Positions 9,160 through 17,506 of a stretch of 64,000 nucleotides of DNA are shown here, one piece after another. A program made the position numbers and the translations under genes. The notes below the pieces were generated by a model that had not been told where the DNA came from, ran no database searches, and saw only the letters and a program-made list of their open reading frames with translations. Position 1 is the first letter of the stretch. Each line of letters starts with the position of its first letter. Source of the stretch: Deltaproteobacteria bacterium. Its GTDB lineage: Bacteria > Myxococcota_A > Polyangia > Nannocystales > Nannocystaceae. The stretch spans positions 3,205,501 through 3,269,500 of the forward strand of contig JADJEE010000012.1 of assembly GCA_016709225.1 (NCBI GenBank), in the 5' to 3' direction.

Positions 9160-10952
9160 GGGCTGCCCTCTTGGTGCGCGTGGGTCTCGGCGTACAGGCC
9201 GCGCTGACGCAGCAAGTCCTGGTGCGTGCCACGCTCGACCACACGGCCGCCGTCGAGCACGATGATCTCGTCGACGTGCTCGAGCACGCTGGTGCGGTGC
9301 GAGACGATGATCGTGGTGGGCGCGGAGCCACCGTCCTGCCCCGCGCGCAGCGCCCTGATCGCGGCGACCATCTTGGCCTCGGTGCCTTGATCGACCGCCG
9401 ACAACACGTCGTCGAGCACCAGTACCGGGCGCTGGCGGTACAGCGCCCGGGCCAGCGCCGCGCGCTGACGCTGCCCGCCCGAGAGCATCACGCCGCGCTC
9501 GCCGACCACGGTGTCGAGGCCCTGCGGCAGATGGGCGATGTCGTCGGTGAGCGAGGCCGCGTCGAGCACCTCGTCGAGTCGCGGATCCGGCGGATCCGGC
9601 TCGCGGGGCTCGCCCTTGCGCCCGCGGCGGGCGCGGGGATTGGCGTCGGCCAGGGTGATGTTGTCGCGCAGCCGGGTCGAGAACAAAAAGGGCGTCTGGG
9701 GCACCACCGCCATCGCCTCGCGCAGTGCCGACAGCGGCACCGTCGAGGCGTCGACACCGTCGATCCACACGGTGCCCTTGGGCGGCGTGTAGACCCGCGC
9801 GACGAGGTTCACCAGCGTGGTCTTGCCCGAGCCGGTCTTGCCGAACACGCCCAGCGTGCGACCCGGCTCTATGGTGAGCTCGATGTCCTGCAGCGCCGGA
9901 GTCTCGGTGCCCTCGTAGCAGAACGAGAGGTGGCGCAGCTCGAGCCGCGGCGGCGCGTGGATCTCGAGCTGGTGCTCGACCGCGGGTAGCTCGTCGGGGG
10001 TGTGCAGCAGCTCGGCGACGCGATCGGTCGCGATCATGCCGCGGCCGACCGCCGCGAGCACCCACGCCAGCGAGGTGAGCGTGCCGACCAGCGACACCAG
10101 CAGGGCGGTGAAGGTCGCGAGGTCGCCGACGCCGAGCTCACCCTGGAGCACGCGATTGCCACCGGCCCACAGCACCACGCCGGTGCCGGCGAGGCCCGAG
10201 AACGCGAGCACTGGCATGCCGAACGCACGGATCGCCGAGACCCGCAGCTGCAGGTCGAGGTAGACCTGGTTGCGCTCGTCGAAGCGACGCATCGTCGCGT
10301 CCTCGGCCGCGTGCGAACGCACGGTGCCGATGCCCGCGTAGGACTCGAGCACCCGGTCCGACAGCCGCGCGAGCAGCTGCATGCCGTCGCGCACCATCGC
10401 GAAGAAGCGCTTCACGGTCCAGCGCATGTACGCGGCACCGAACGCCACCGGTGCGAGGCACCACAGCGTCAGCTCCACATCGGTGCTCAGCATCTGGAAC
10501 AGGTGCATCGGGATCGCGACGGCGACGTTGCACACCTGCAGGCCCGCGAAGCCCACCAGCAGGCGGACGGCGGTGGTGTCGTTGCTGGCGATGCTGACCA
10601 GCTCGCCGACCTTGCGGCGGTTGAAGAACGGCCGCTGCAACCCCAGCAGCCGCTCGAACAGATCGATGCCCAGGCGGAACTCGATCTCGCGACCGGGGTT
10701 GAAGAACAACGCGCGCGACAGCGTGCGCACGCCGATCACTGCCAGCGCCAGCAGCATCAGCTCGACGGCCATGCCGCGGGCGTCGGCGAGCGCCGCCGCG
10801 CCGTCGCGCTCGAGCACGTTCAGCGCCTGGCCCATGAGCGCCGGGATGCGCACGACGGCATAGTTGGTCGCCAGCAGTGCGATTGCACCGATGGTGTACT
10901 GCCGCAGGTTGCGTCGGGCGTAGCGCCCGAGGAAACGTAGGGTCGCGTTCAC
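9156..10952 (-). CDS. ABC exporter half-transporter with degenerate ATP site, first subunit
   Basis: A 598-residue partner of the downstream ABC gene. Walker A is FGKTGSGKTT and the signature LSGGQRQR. Walker B reads VLVLDDVLSAVD, so the usual catalytic Glu is Asp. That substitution is the known mark of the degenerate-site subunit in heterodimeric exporters. A charged insertion (NPRARRGRKGEPREPDPPD) sits between Walker A and the signature. The ATG is at 10952, 24 bases downstream of the coiled-coil lipoprotein gene, which may belong to the same operon. Confidence 0.92.
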   Translation of the reverse strand: MNATLRFLGRYARRNLRQYTIGAIALLATNYAVVRIPALMGQALNVLERDGAAALADARGMAVELMLLALAVIGVRTLSRALFFNPGREIEFRLGIDLFERLLGLQRPFFNRRKVGELVSIASNDTTAVRLLVGFAGLQVCNVAVAIPMHLFQMLSTDVELTLWCLAPVAFGAAYMRWTVKRFFAMVRDGMQLLARLSDRVLESYAGIGTVRSHAAEDATMRRFDERNQVYLDLQLRVSAIRAFGMPVLAFSGLAGTGVVLWAGGNRVLQGELGVGDLATFTALLVSLVGTLTSLAWVLAAVGRGMIATDRVAELLHTPDELPAVEHQLEIHAPPRLELRHLSFCYEGTETPALQDIELTIEPGRTLGVFGKTGSGKTTLVNLVARVYTPPKGTVWIDGVDASTVPLSALREAMAVVPQTPFLFSTRLRDNITLADANPRARRGRKGEPREPDPPDPRLDEVLDAASLTDDIAHLPQGLDTVVGERGVMLSGGQRQRAALARALYRQRPVLVLDDVLSAVDQGTEAKMVAAIRALRAGQDGGSAPTTIIVSHRTSVLEHVDEIIVLDGGRVVERGTHQDLLRQRGLYAETHAHQEGSP

Positions 10953-10976
10953 GGCGCTTGGGGGACCGCCTCGGCG

Positions 10977-11666
10977 TCAACCGGCCTTGGCGTCGGCCTT
11001 GGCGTCGGCCTTGGCGTCGGCCTTCGCGTCGGCACCGGCCTCGGGCTCGGCCACGACGCTCTCGTCCTTCTCGATGTCGTCGAGCGACTTGCCGATCTCG
11101 TCGAGCTTGGCGCGGATGTCGGTGAGCGCGGTCTTGAAGCCCTCGTTGGCGCTGATGTCCGGCGCCAAGTCGTTGCGGAGGTTGCCCCACGCCTGCAGCG
11201 CTGCCGAGATCGCGACCTCGGTGTCGCCGCCCTCGGTGCCCTTGGCCGTGAGCTCGTCGTGGAACTTGGTGACCTTGCTGGCTTCCTTCTTGTACTTCTC
11301 GTTCCAGCTGTCGAGCGCGGCCTGGCCGTCCTTCGCCTTCGCCCACTTGGGTGCAGCCTTCTCGACCTCGTCGAGCTGCTTGCGGATGTCGTCGAGCAGC
11401 TTGCGGTAGTCCGCGAGCCGGCCCTTCACGTAGATCTTGCTGTCGAGCACGTACTTCGCGGTGGCTTCGGCGCGCGCGTCCTCGGGGCTGCGGAAGCCGG
11501 CCTTGCGACGCGCCTCCTCGAGCTCCTCGGGCGTGGCCTTGTCGGCGCCGGCCTGCTTCATCTCGCTGAGCTTCTTTTTCTCCGGCGCCTTCTCCTCGAT
11601 CCGAGGTGTGCTGTCGCAGGCGGCGACGAAGGTGGACAGGGCGATGAGAACGACGATCCGGCGCAT
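10977..11666 (-). CDS. Coiled-coil lipoprotein, unknown function
   Basis: A 229-residue lipoprotein (MRRIVVLIALSTFVAAC) rich in Lys, Glu, Ala and Asp, with long heptad-like helices such as YRKLLDDIRKQLDEVEK and IRAKLDEIGKSLDDIEK. It ends in four AKAD repeats coded by a perfect 12-base tandem repeat. I recognise no family. It precedes the two ABC exporter genes on the same strand with a 24-base gap, so a periplasmic accessory role in export is a reasonable but untested guess. Confidence 0.75.
   Translation of the reverse strand: MRRIVVLIALSTFVAACDSTPRIEEKAPEKKKLSEMKQAGADKATPEELEEARRKAGFRSPEDARAEATAKYVLDSKIYVKGRLADYRKLLDDIRKQLDEVEKAAPKWAKAKDGQAALDSWNEKYKKEASKVTKFHDELTAKGTEGGDTEVAISAALQAWGNLRNDLAPDISANEGFKTALTDIRAKLDEIGKSLDDIEKDESVVAEPEAGADAKADAKADAKADAKAG
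10983..11030 (-). repeat. 12-base tandem repeat, four copies
   Basis: The unit GGCCTTGGCGTC is repeated three times exactly, and a fourth time with one change. It encodes the AKAD tail of the lipoprotein, so copy-number slippage would change only tail length. Confidence 0.9.
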
Positions 11667-11761
11667 GGCTTGGTCTCCTGTCTGCCGCCCGGGTGGTCGA
11701 CCGACGGCGAGCAGCGCGCAACGACGCGCGCGCTACCGTATCAGACCACCGCTGCGAAGAC

Positions 11762-11805
11762 ATCGTCCGAACGGGTGCGCGTCACCTCAGGATCGTCCGA
11801 ACGGG
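11762..11805. repeat. 14-base direct repeat with 30-base period upstream of xdhC
   Basis: ATCGTCCGAACGGG occurs at 11762-11775 and again at 11792-11805, between the divergent lipoprotein gene (11666) and xdhC. The 30-base period is close to three DNA turns, as expected for paired sites of a regulator. Confidence 0.6.
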
Positions 11806-11843
11806 GATCGGGGGCCCATGGGCGCGCCGGCGCCGGCGTGGCT

Positions 11844-11852
11844 TGCTATGCT
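11844..11852 (+). promoter_or_regulatory. Extended -10 box TGCTATGCT of xdhC
   Basis: TGC plus TATGCT is followed after 7 bases by GTG 11860. An ATG inside the box (11848) is in frame with xdhC but would lie in the promoter. There is no good -35 box, as is usual for extended -10 promoters. Confidence 0.45.
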
Positions 11853-11859
11853 CCCGCGG

Positions 11860-12765
11860 GTGCAGCAGCGCCACGTCGGCAGTCGCGGCAGCGCGACCGC
11901 GCTGGACGTCGCCAGGGCGATCGTCGAGGTGCTCGACGGCAGTGCCGGTGTGGTGGCCGCGGTCGCCACGGTGATCGAGCGCTCGGGCTCCGCACCGCAG
12001 GTCGTGGGCGCCCGGCTGGTGTTGCGCGACGACGGCCAGCAGATCGGCACCGTCGGCGGCGGTGCGATCGAGGCTCAGGTCGTCGACGCCGCACGCGCGT
12101 GTCTCCGCGACGGCCGCAGCCGCCGCGTGCAGGCCCACCTCGTGCGTGACCTCGGCATGTGTTGTGGCGGCTCGATGGAGGTGTTCGTGGAGTTCGTGCA
12201 GGCGCAGCCGCGGCTGTTCGTGATCGGGGCGGGCCACGTCGCGCAGGCCCTGGTGCCGCTGGCGGCGACCGCCGGCTTCCGCGTGACGGTGTTCGACGAT
12301 CGCGAGGATCTGCTCGAGCATCCTGCGTTCGCCGATGTCGCCCGTGATGCGCTCGACGTCGACGAGATCGTCGAGGCGGTGCCGGATCTCGGCGAGCGCG
12401 ACTACGTCGTGATCGTCACCCGCGATCACGCCCGCGACGAGAAGGCGCTGGCGTCGTTGCTCGCGCGTGCGCACGGCTACATCGGCATGATCGGCAGTCG
12501 CCGCAAGGTCGTGGCGGTGCTGCGCCGCATCCTCCACCGCGAGCAGCAGCTCGGGCGACCCGCGCCCGATCTCTCTCGCGTGCGCGCGCCGATCGGGCTC
12601 GCTCTCGGCGGTCGAACGCCGGTCGAGATCGCGATCAGCATCGTCGCGGAGCTCATCGCCGCTCGCCACGGCGGCGACGGTCAGCCGATGAGCACGATCG
12701 GGCAGCTGCCGGCCCAGCTGCTCGGGGGTGCCGCACTCGACGACGAGCCCGCCGAGGGTGTGTGA
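11860..12765 (+). CDS. xdhC: XdhC/CoxI-family molybdoenzyme maturation protein
   Basis: About 301 residues from GTG 11860; ATG 11848 and 11818 are in-frame alternatives. The N-terminal XdhC/CoxI segment has GSAPQVVGARLVL, GTVGGGAIEAQV and MCCGGSMEVF. The C-terminal Rossmann part has FVIGAGHVAQAL, GYIGMIGSRRKV and GLALGGRTPVEIAISI. XdhC binds molybdenum cofactor and supports its sulfuration and insertion into xanthine-dehydrogenase-type enzymes. No such oxidoreductase is in the window, but a MobA-like nucleotidyltransferase gene lies 3 kb downstream. Its stop overlaps the methylase start in GTGA. Confidence 0.88.
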   Translation: MQQRHVGSRGSATALDVARAIVEVLDGSAGVVAAVATVIERSGSAPQVVGARLVLRDDGQQIGTVGGGAIEAQVVDAARACLRDGRSRRVQAHLVRDLGMCCGGSMEVFVEFVQAQPRLFVIGAGHVAQALVPLAATAGFRVTVFDDREDLLEHPAFADVARDALDVDEIVEAVPDLGERDYVVIVTRDHARDEKALASLLARAHGYIGMIGSRRKVVAVLRRILHREQQLGRPAPDLSRVRAPIGLALGGRTPVEIAISIVAELIAARHGGDGQPMSTIGQLPAQLLGGAALDDEPAEGV

Positions 12766-13808
12766 TCAAGTATCTCGGCTCGAAGCGGCTGTTGCTGCCG
12801 CAGATCTGCGAGGTCATCGCCGCGCTCGGCCAGGGCGCCACGGTGCTGGATGCGTTCGCCGGCACCTCGCGGGTCGGCCATGCACTCAAGGCCCGGGGCC
12901 TGAAGGTGGTGGCCAACGATCACAACGCCTATGCCGCCACGCTCGCGCGCTGCTACGTGCAGGCCGATCGCGAGGACGTGCTGGCCGACGCGACCCGGCT
13001 GGTGCAGCACTACAACCGGCTACCGGGACGCGCGGGCTACTTCACCGAGACCTTCTGCGAGCGCAGCCGCTTCTTCCAGCCCCGCAACGGCGAGCGCATC
13101 GACGCGATCCGCGAGGCCATCGCGGTCGACGGCCTCGCACCCGAGCTCGAGGCCGTGATGCTGACGTCCTTGATGGAGGCCGCCGACCGGGTCGACTCGA
13201 CCACCGGCGTGCAGATGGCCTATCTCAAGCAGTGGGCGCCGCGGGCCTACAACCCGCTCGAGCTGCGGGTGCCCGAGCTGCTGCCGCGCGCCCGCGGTGG
13301 CAAGGGCCACGCGCACTGCCGCGATGCGCTCGAGCTCGCCGGTGACGTCGAGGTCGACATCGCCTACCTCGATCCGCCCTACAACCAGCACAAGTACCTC
13401 GGTAACTATCACATCTGGGAGTCGCTGGTGCGGTGGGACAAGCCCGAGGTCTACGGCACGGCGTGCAAGCGCATCGACTGTCGCGAGCGAACCTCGGCGT
13501 TCAACTCCAAGCCCAACGCCGCCGCGGCGATCACCGGTCTGGTCGATCGCGTGCGCGCGCGCTTCGTGGTGCTGTCGTTCAACAGCGACGGCTACTTCAC
13601 GCGCGAAGGCATGGAGACGTTGCTGCGTGGTCGCGGCCTGGTTGCGGTGCACGAGCACGACACCAAGCGCTACGTCGGCGCTCAGATCGGCATCTACGAC
13701 CCACGCGGACGCAAGGTCGGTCGCGTTGGCGCGCTGCGGAACAAGGAGTTCCTGTTCGTGCTCGATCTGCGAGCCGCGGGCGCCGGCGCGTCTGCGACGA
13801 GCTCGTGA
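12762..13808 (+). CDS. Orphan DNA N6-adenine methyltransferase (D12 class)
   Basis: A 348-residue S-adenosylmethionine-dependent methyltransferase. It begins IKYLGSKRLLLPQI, the N-terminal motif of Dam-like enzymes. Motif I is LDAFAGTSRVG and the catalytic DPPY motif is in AYLDPPYNQHKYLGNYH near 207. The later VLSFNSDGY also fits the class. The GTG start lies inside the xdhC stop (GTGA), so translation is probably coupled. No restriction endonuclease gene is nearby, so it is either an orphan regulatory methylase or a remnant. Target sequence cannot be read from the protein. Confidence 0.85.
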   Translation: MIKYLGSKRLLLPQICEVIAALGQGATVLDAFAGTSRVGHALKARGLKVVANDHNAYAATLARCYVQADREDVLADATRLVQHYNRLPGRAGYFTETFCERSRFFQPRNGERIDAIREAIAVDGLAPELEAVMLTSLMEAADRVDSTTGVQMAYLKQWAPRAYNPLELRVPELLPRARGGKGHAHCRDALELAGDVEVDIAYLDPPYNQHKYLGNYHIWESLVRWDKPEVYGTACKRIDCRERTSAFNSKPNAAAAITGLVDRVRARFVVLSFNSDGYFTREGMETLLRGRGLVAVHEHDTKRYVGAQIGIYDPRGRKVGRVGALRNKEFLFVLDLRAAGAGASATSS

Positions 13809-13853
13809 GGGCGCGCCCGCGCGGGGCGTCTTCGCCCCGGCGGTGGCTTCGGT

Positions 13854-13882
13854 TTGCCTCGCTCGGGCGCCAAACGTACACT
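13854..13882 (+). promoter_or_regulatory. Promoter TTGCCT-17-TACACT
   Basis: -35 TTGCCT at 13854-13859 and -10 TACACT at 13877-13882 with an ideal 17-base spacer. The ATG at 13890 follows after 7 bases, which predicts a leaderless or nearly leaderless transcript. Confidence 0.65.
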
Positions 13883-13889
13883 GCCGCGC

Positions 13890-15758
13890 ATGTCGAGCCC
13901 CCGCCCGTTCCTCGCGGCCACGTTGGTCGCCCTCGCGATCGGTGCCGCGTCCTGCGAGAAGAAGCAGGAGACCGGCACCAACGCGCCCCTGGTGATCAAC
14001 GGTACCGCGCCGGTCGTGAGCGACGATCCCGGCGGCAAGCCGGCCACGAACACGCCGCGACCGGCGATCCAGAAGCTCAACATCACGGGCACGATCACCG
14101 GCATCCCGGATCTGTTCGACGCGTTCCGCGAGATCAACGCCCGCTGGGCCGACGGCGACACCGACGCGCGGGCCGAGCTGCAGGCGGGCCTGCTGCAGGC
14201 CGGCTTCTCGCCGTCGTTCCTCGACAACCTCGATCTCGCGGGGGCGCACTCGGTGTGGTTCGCGTACCCGCAGCAGTCGGAGAGCGCGACCCCGGCCGAC
14301 GTGAACCTCGCCGCGAGCATCGCGGTGATCGACGGTCGCAAGGTCATCGAGGGGGCGCCGGCGTCGTCGCGGCCGCAGCCGCTGGGTGATGGCATGTGGG
14401 AGCTCAAGAGCGCCGACAGCCACCTGCTGATCAAGGAGAACGGCAAGGAGCTGTTGCTGGGCCTCTCGCCGCAGGACATCGCGCGCGCCGGCTCGCTGCG
14501 CGCCGAGGCCAAGACCGATCACCACATCACCAGCAAGCTGTGGAACATCCCCAAGGACGAGCTCGATCCGGCGGCGCTGTTCGGCCTGCAGGGCAGCTCG
14601 AAGCCGGCGCGCGAGCTCGCCGAGGTGCTGAAGAACCTCGAGTCCATCTCGCTCGTGGCAGATGCAGCACCCGACAAGGACGCCACCTTGGTCGTGTCGG
14701 CCGACGCGCCGTTCTCGCGGCTTGGCATCGAGCCGATCGGGAAGGCCCGCGGGTCGGCCACCGCGATCGAGGGCAAGCTGCCGGGCAACCCGATGTTCGT
14801 CAGCACGCTCAGCTGGGGCGACCCGGCGCTGCTCGAGCGCACGCTGACCTCGCAGGTGCCGGTCTCGCAGCTGCCCGAGCCGTTCGCGAGCATCGTCAAG
14901 CAGGCCCTCGATGCCTCGGTCACGCTGCTGAAGCAGGTCGCCAACGACGTGGTGATCGCGATCTACGTCGACGCCAGTGGCAAGCCCACCGCGTTGGTTG
15001 CCGCCGACGTGAAGGACGACGCCAAGACCCGCGATGCCATGCACGCGATCGCCGACGCCATCAAGCAGGCCGTCGAGGCGCAGAACACCCTCGCGGGCAA
15101 GCAAGCCAGCGCGAAGATCGGGCTCGAGTGGAAGCCCGGCGGCGTCGCGGTCGCGGGCGGCAAGGCCGACAAGATGGTCCTGCGTGCGCCCAAGGATCTC
15201 GCGGGCGAGATCGGGGAAGCCTCGATCCTCCTCAACAAGGACGCGCTCGACGTCATCTCGATGGTGCAGGGCAACGCCGCCGTGATCGCGATCGGACCCG
15301 GCGCGAAGGCGCTGGCGACCGACGTCGCCAAGGGCCTCGCGAAGCCGCGCAAGGACAGCCTCGCGCAGCACACCGGGCTCGGACGCCTGCGCACGACCAT
15401 GGGCGGCTGTCAGATCTGCGTGGCCTTCGATCCCACGGCATACCTGCGCTTCCGCGTCGCGCTCATGATCGCCAAGGACAAGACCGCGGCGAAGCAGGGC
15501 AAGAGCTCGCTGGCCGAGCTGAAGAAGGTCGGCAACGTCGGCTCGGCGATGGTCGGCTTCAAGGTCGAGCCCAAGCAGGGTGCGATGGGCAGCGTGCTGC
15601 CCAAGGAGCTGCTGTTCGCCAACAAGGCCGCGGTCGCGACGTTGAAGCGGGTGAACGACCTCGTCGACGCCGGTGGTGCGAGCGTCGTCGCGACGCCGCC
15701 CGGCGCGAAGAAGGAACCCGCGCCGAAGAAGGCGCCGCCCAAGGGCAAGGCGGGCTGA
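13890..15758 (+). CDS. Large lipoprotein of unknown function
   Basis: A 622-residue lipoprotein (MSSPRPFLAATLVALAIGAASC) with a mostly alpha/beta-looking mature domain rich in Lys, Ala and Asp. It contains one vicinal-type cysteine pair, GGCQICVAF, near residue 510, and ends in a Lys/Pro/Ala tail (KKEPAPKKAPPKGKAG) that may contact the cell wall or nucleic acid. No known family is evident. It has its own promoter and is followed 28 bases later by the MobA-like gene. Confidence 0.75.
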   Translation: MSSPRPFLAATLVALAIGAASCEKKQETGTNAPLVINGTAPVVSDDPGGKPATNTPRPAIQKLNITGTITGIPDLFDAFREINARWADGDTDARAELQAGLLQAGFSPSFLDNLDLAGAHSVWFAYPQQSESATPADVNLAASIAVIDGRKVIEGAPASSRPQPLGDGMWELKSADSHLLIKENGKELLLGLSPQDIARAGSLRAEAKTDHHITSKLWNIPKDELDPAALFGLQGSSKPARELAEVLKNLESISLVADAAPDKDATLVVSADAPFSRLGIEPIGKARGSATAIEGKLPGNPMFVSTLSWGDPALLERTLTSQVPVSQLPEPFASIVKQALDASVTLLKQVANDVVIAIYVDASGKPTALVAADVKDDAKTRDAMHAIADAIKQAVEAQNTLAGKQASAKIGLEWKPGGVAVAGGKADKMVLRAPKDLAGEIGEASILLNKDALDVISMVQGNAAVIAIGPGAKALATDVAKGLAKPRKDSLAQHTGLGRLRTTMGGCQICVAFDPTAYLRFRVALMIAKDKTAAKQGKSSLAELKKVGNVGSAMVGFKVEPKQGAMGSVLPKELLFANKAAVATLKRVNDLVDAGGASVVATPPGAKKEPAPKKAPPKGKAG

Positions 15759-15786
15759 GGCCACCGCGCTTGCGGGACGCGCTTCG

Positions 15787-16374
15787 ATGATCCACGCGCT
15801 CGTCCTCGCCGCGGGTGCGGGCGAGCGCATGGGCGCGGCCAAGCCACTGTTGCGGTGGCGTGATCGCAGCTTCGTGGCCCACGTGGTTGCAGCCGTGCGC
15901 GACGGCGGCTGCACCCGTGCGTGGGTGGTGCAGGGCGCGTGGCCGCTGCCCGTCGAGGAGCTCGGCGACGCGACCGTCGTTGCGCATCCGGGGTGGGCGG
16001 CGGGGCCGTTCACGAGCCTGCAGGCGGGTGTGCGCGCGATCTCGACGACGCCGCCCGGGGCGGTGCTCGTGGCGAGCATCGATCGGCCGCACCTGCGTGT
16101 GCAGACGGTGGCGGCGTTGATCGAGGCATGGCGCCGCGAGCCCGCGGCGATCTGGCAGCCGTTCCAGGCCGGGCGGCGCGGCCACCCGGTGCTGTTGCCG
16201 TGGTCCGCGGCCGCACACGCGTTGGTGTCGCCGGCCGTGAGCCTGCGCGAGCTGATGGCCGCGCTGCCGCATCCGCGCCGCACGCTCGCATCGGACGACC
16301 CCGCGGTGCTCGACAACATCGACACCCCCGAGGACCTCGCGCGGCTGCTGGCCGAGGACGGCAGCCAGGGGTAG
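15787..16374 (+). CDS. MobA/MocA-like nucleotidyltransferase
   Basis: A 195-residue GT-A-fold enzyme. The N-terminal LVLAAGAGERMGAAKPLL is the nucleotide- and metal-binding signature of MobA/MocA/IspD-like transferases, and ASIDRPHL provides the metal-binding Asp. The C-terminal DNIDTPEDLARL is typical of the MocA/YgfJ branch, which makes molybdopterin cytosine dinucleotide. With xdhC in the same gene series, molybdenum-cofactor modification is the best guess, but the family also acts on other sugars and alcohols. Confidence 0.8.
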   Translation: MIHALVLAAGAGERMGAAKPLLRWRDRSFVAHVVAAVRDGGCTRAWVVQGAWPLPVEELGDATVVAHPGWAAGPFTSLQAGVRAISTTPPGAVLVASIDRPHLRVQTVAALIEAWRREPAAIWQPFQAGRRGHPVLLPWSAAAHALVSPAVSLRELMAALPHPRRTLASDDPAVLDNIDTPEDLARLLAEDGSQG

Positions 16375-16385
16375 CTTCGCAGGCC

Positions 16386-17210
16386 GTGGACACCTCGCGC
16401 TTCGCCGCCCTGCATCCCGAGCTCGACCTCGATCGCAAGCTGCTGACGTTGTGGCTCGATCACGGCAAGGCCAACGAGATGGGCAGCGAGCAGCTCGACG
16501 CCTTCACCGCGTTGTGCGAGGTGCTCGAGCACGACGACCGTGTGATGTGCCTGTGCACGAGCAGCCGCCGCACGAGCGCCAAGGGCAAGCCGATTTTCAT
16601 CAGCGGCGCCAACGTGACCGAGCGCGTCGGCTGGGACGACGAGCGCGTGCGCGCCCATGTCGTCCGTCAGCGCGAGCTCATGCGCCGCATCCGTCGACTC
16701 CCGCTCTTCCACGTGGTGGTGCCGAGCGGCATCACGCTCGGTTGGGGCACCGAGTACGTGCTCACCGGCGACTACGCGATCGCGACGCCCCAGGCGAGCT
16801 TCGCCCTGCCCGAGACCGGACTCGGCATCATCCCCGGTGCTCGGGGCACCGCGGAGCTGGCCGATCTCGTCGGCGTGGCGCAGGCGCTGCGGCTCGGCTG
16901 CACCGGCGAGTCGATCGACGCCACCGAGGCGCACCGCATCGCCTTGGTGCAGGAGCTCGCCGAGGATCTCGCGGCCGCTTGCGCACGCGTTGCAGCGATT
17001 GCGCTCGCCGTCGCCCGCCGATCGCCGACCGCGGTGGCCGCGTTCAAGCAGGCGCTCCTCGACGGCCGCGGCCGGCCCGAGCCCGAGCGGCTCGCGTGCG
17101 AGGCCGCCGCCTACGCGCGGACCGTGGAGACCGGGGAGGCCGCCATCGGGCGCGCCAACTTCGCGGCGATCGTCGCTGGATCCGCGCCGGGCTGGGGTCC
17201 CCGGCGGTGA
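16386..17210 (+). CDS. Enoyl-CoA hydratase/isomerase (crotonase) family protein
   Basis: A 274-residue crotonase-fold protein starting at GTG 16386, 11 bases after the MobA-like stop. The family pattern is seen in LLTLWLDHGKANEMGSEQLD, the first oxyanion-hole segment ISGANVTE, and ITLGWGTEYVLTGDYAIATP, ASFALPETGLGIIPGARGT and IALVQE. The second segment (usually GGG.EL) reads GWGTEY and retains Glu. The CoA substrate and reaction cannot be assigned. A charged insert after residue 60 is unusual. Confidence 0.78.
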   Translation: MDTSRFAALHPELDLDRKLLTLWLDHGKANEMGSEQLDAFTALCEVLEHDDRVMCLCTSSRRTSAKGKPIFISGANVTERVGWDDERVRAHVVRQRELMRRIRRLPLFHVVVPSGITLGWGTEYVLTGDYAIATPQASFALPETGLGIIPGARGTAELADLVGVAQALRLGCTGESIDATEAHRIALVQELAEDLAAACARVAAIALAVARRSPTAVAAFKQALLDGRGRPEPERLACEAAAYARTVETGEAAIGRANFAAIVAGSAPGWGPRR

Positions 17211-17506
17211 GTTGGGTGGTCTTCCCCACCGGCGGCCCGAGCCCCACCAGGATTCCAGCCCGAGGCGCGATGGGCGGCCCTGCCCCGGACGTAACGATGT
17301 TCTGCCCCGCGAGGCCGATTTCGTCACGGTCAGCATGAGTCAGTTGCATTACCTCGAATGCAGGTAGACTAAGCTCTCGTCGCACGCGAGGGCTGTTGTT
17401 CGCAACCGCCCAGCTGACCTACCCTCGGGCCGCCCGTTGCGGTCCATCCGCAGCCGGCCGCGTTCGTGCGGCCAGACCCCCCGAAGACGGCGATGCGATC
17501 CACCCG
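17211..17506 (+). other. Intergenic region upstream of the first protein kinase
   Basis: No gene is supported. A GGTGG/CCACC hairpin near 17217-17232 may end the crotonase transcript. A TTGCAT (17344) and TAGACT (17365) pair at 15-base spacing is a weak promoter candidate, and GCATT/AATGC forms a short inverted repeat around it. The kinase ATG lies 136 bases further on. Confidence 0.35.

Noticed and set aside
10983..11030. Short regular repeats as a CRISPR array
   Set aside because: Units are 12 bases with no spacers and are in frame within a lipoprotein. The same holds for 60598-60642.
12762..13808. A complete restriction-modification system
   Set aside because: Only the methylase is present; neighbours are xdhC and a lipoprotein, not an endonuclease.
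13020..17336. A 1438-residue open frame on the minus strand
   Set aside because: It is the shadow of the methylase, lipoprotein, MobA-like and crotonase genes. Its translation is Arg/Ala/Gly-rich with no motifs; long shadows are expected at this GC content.
17396..17506. A TTG start adding 37 residues to the first kinase
   Set aside because: The added leader is Arg/Ala/Pro-rich, unlike the acidic N-terminus that begins at ATG 17507.
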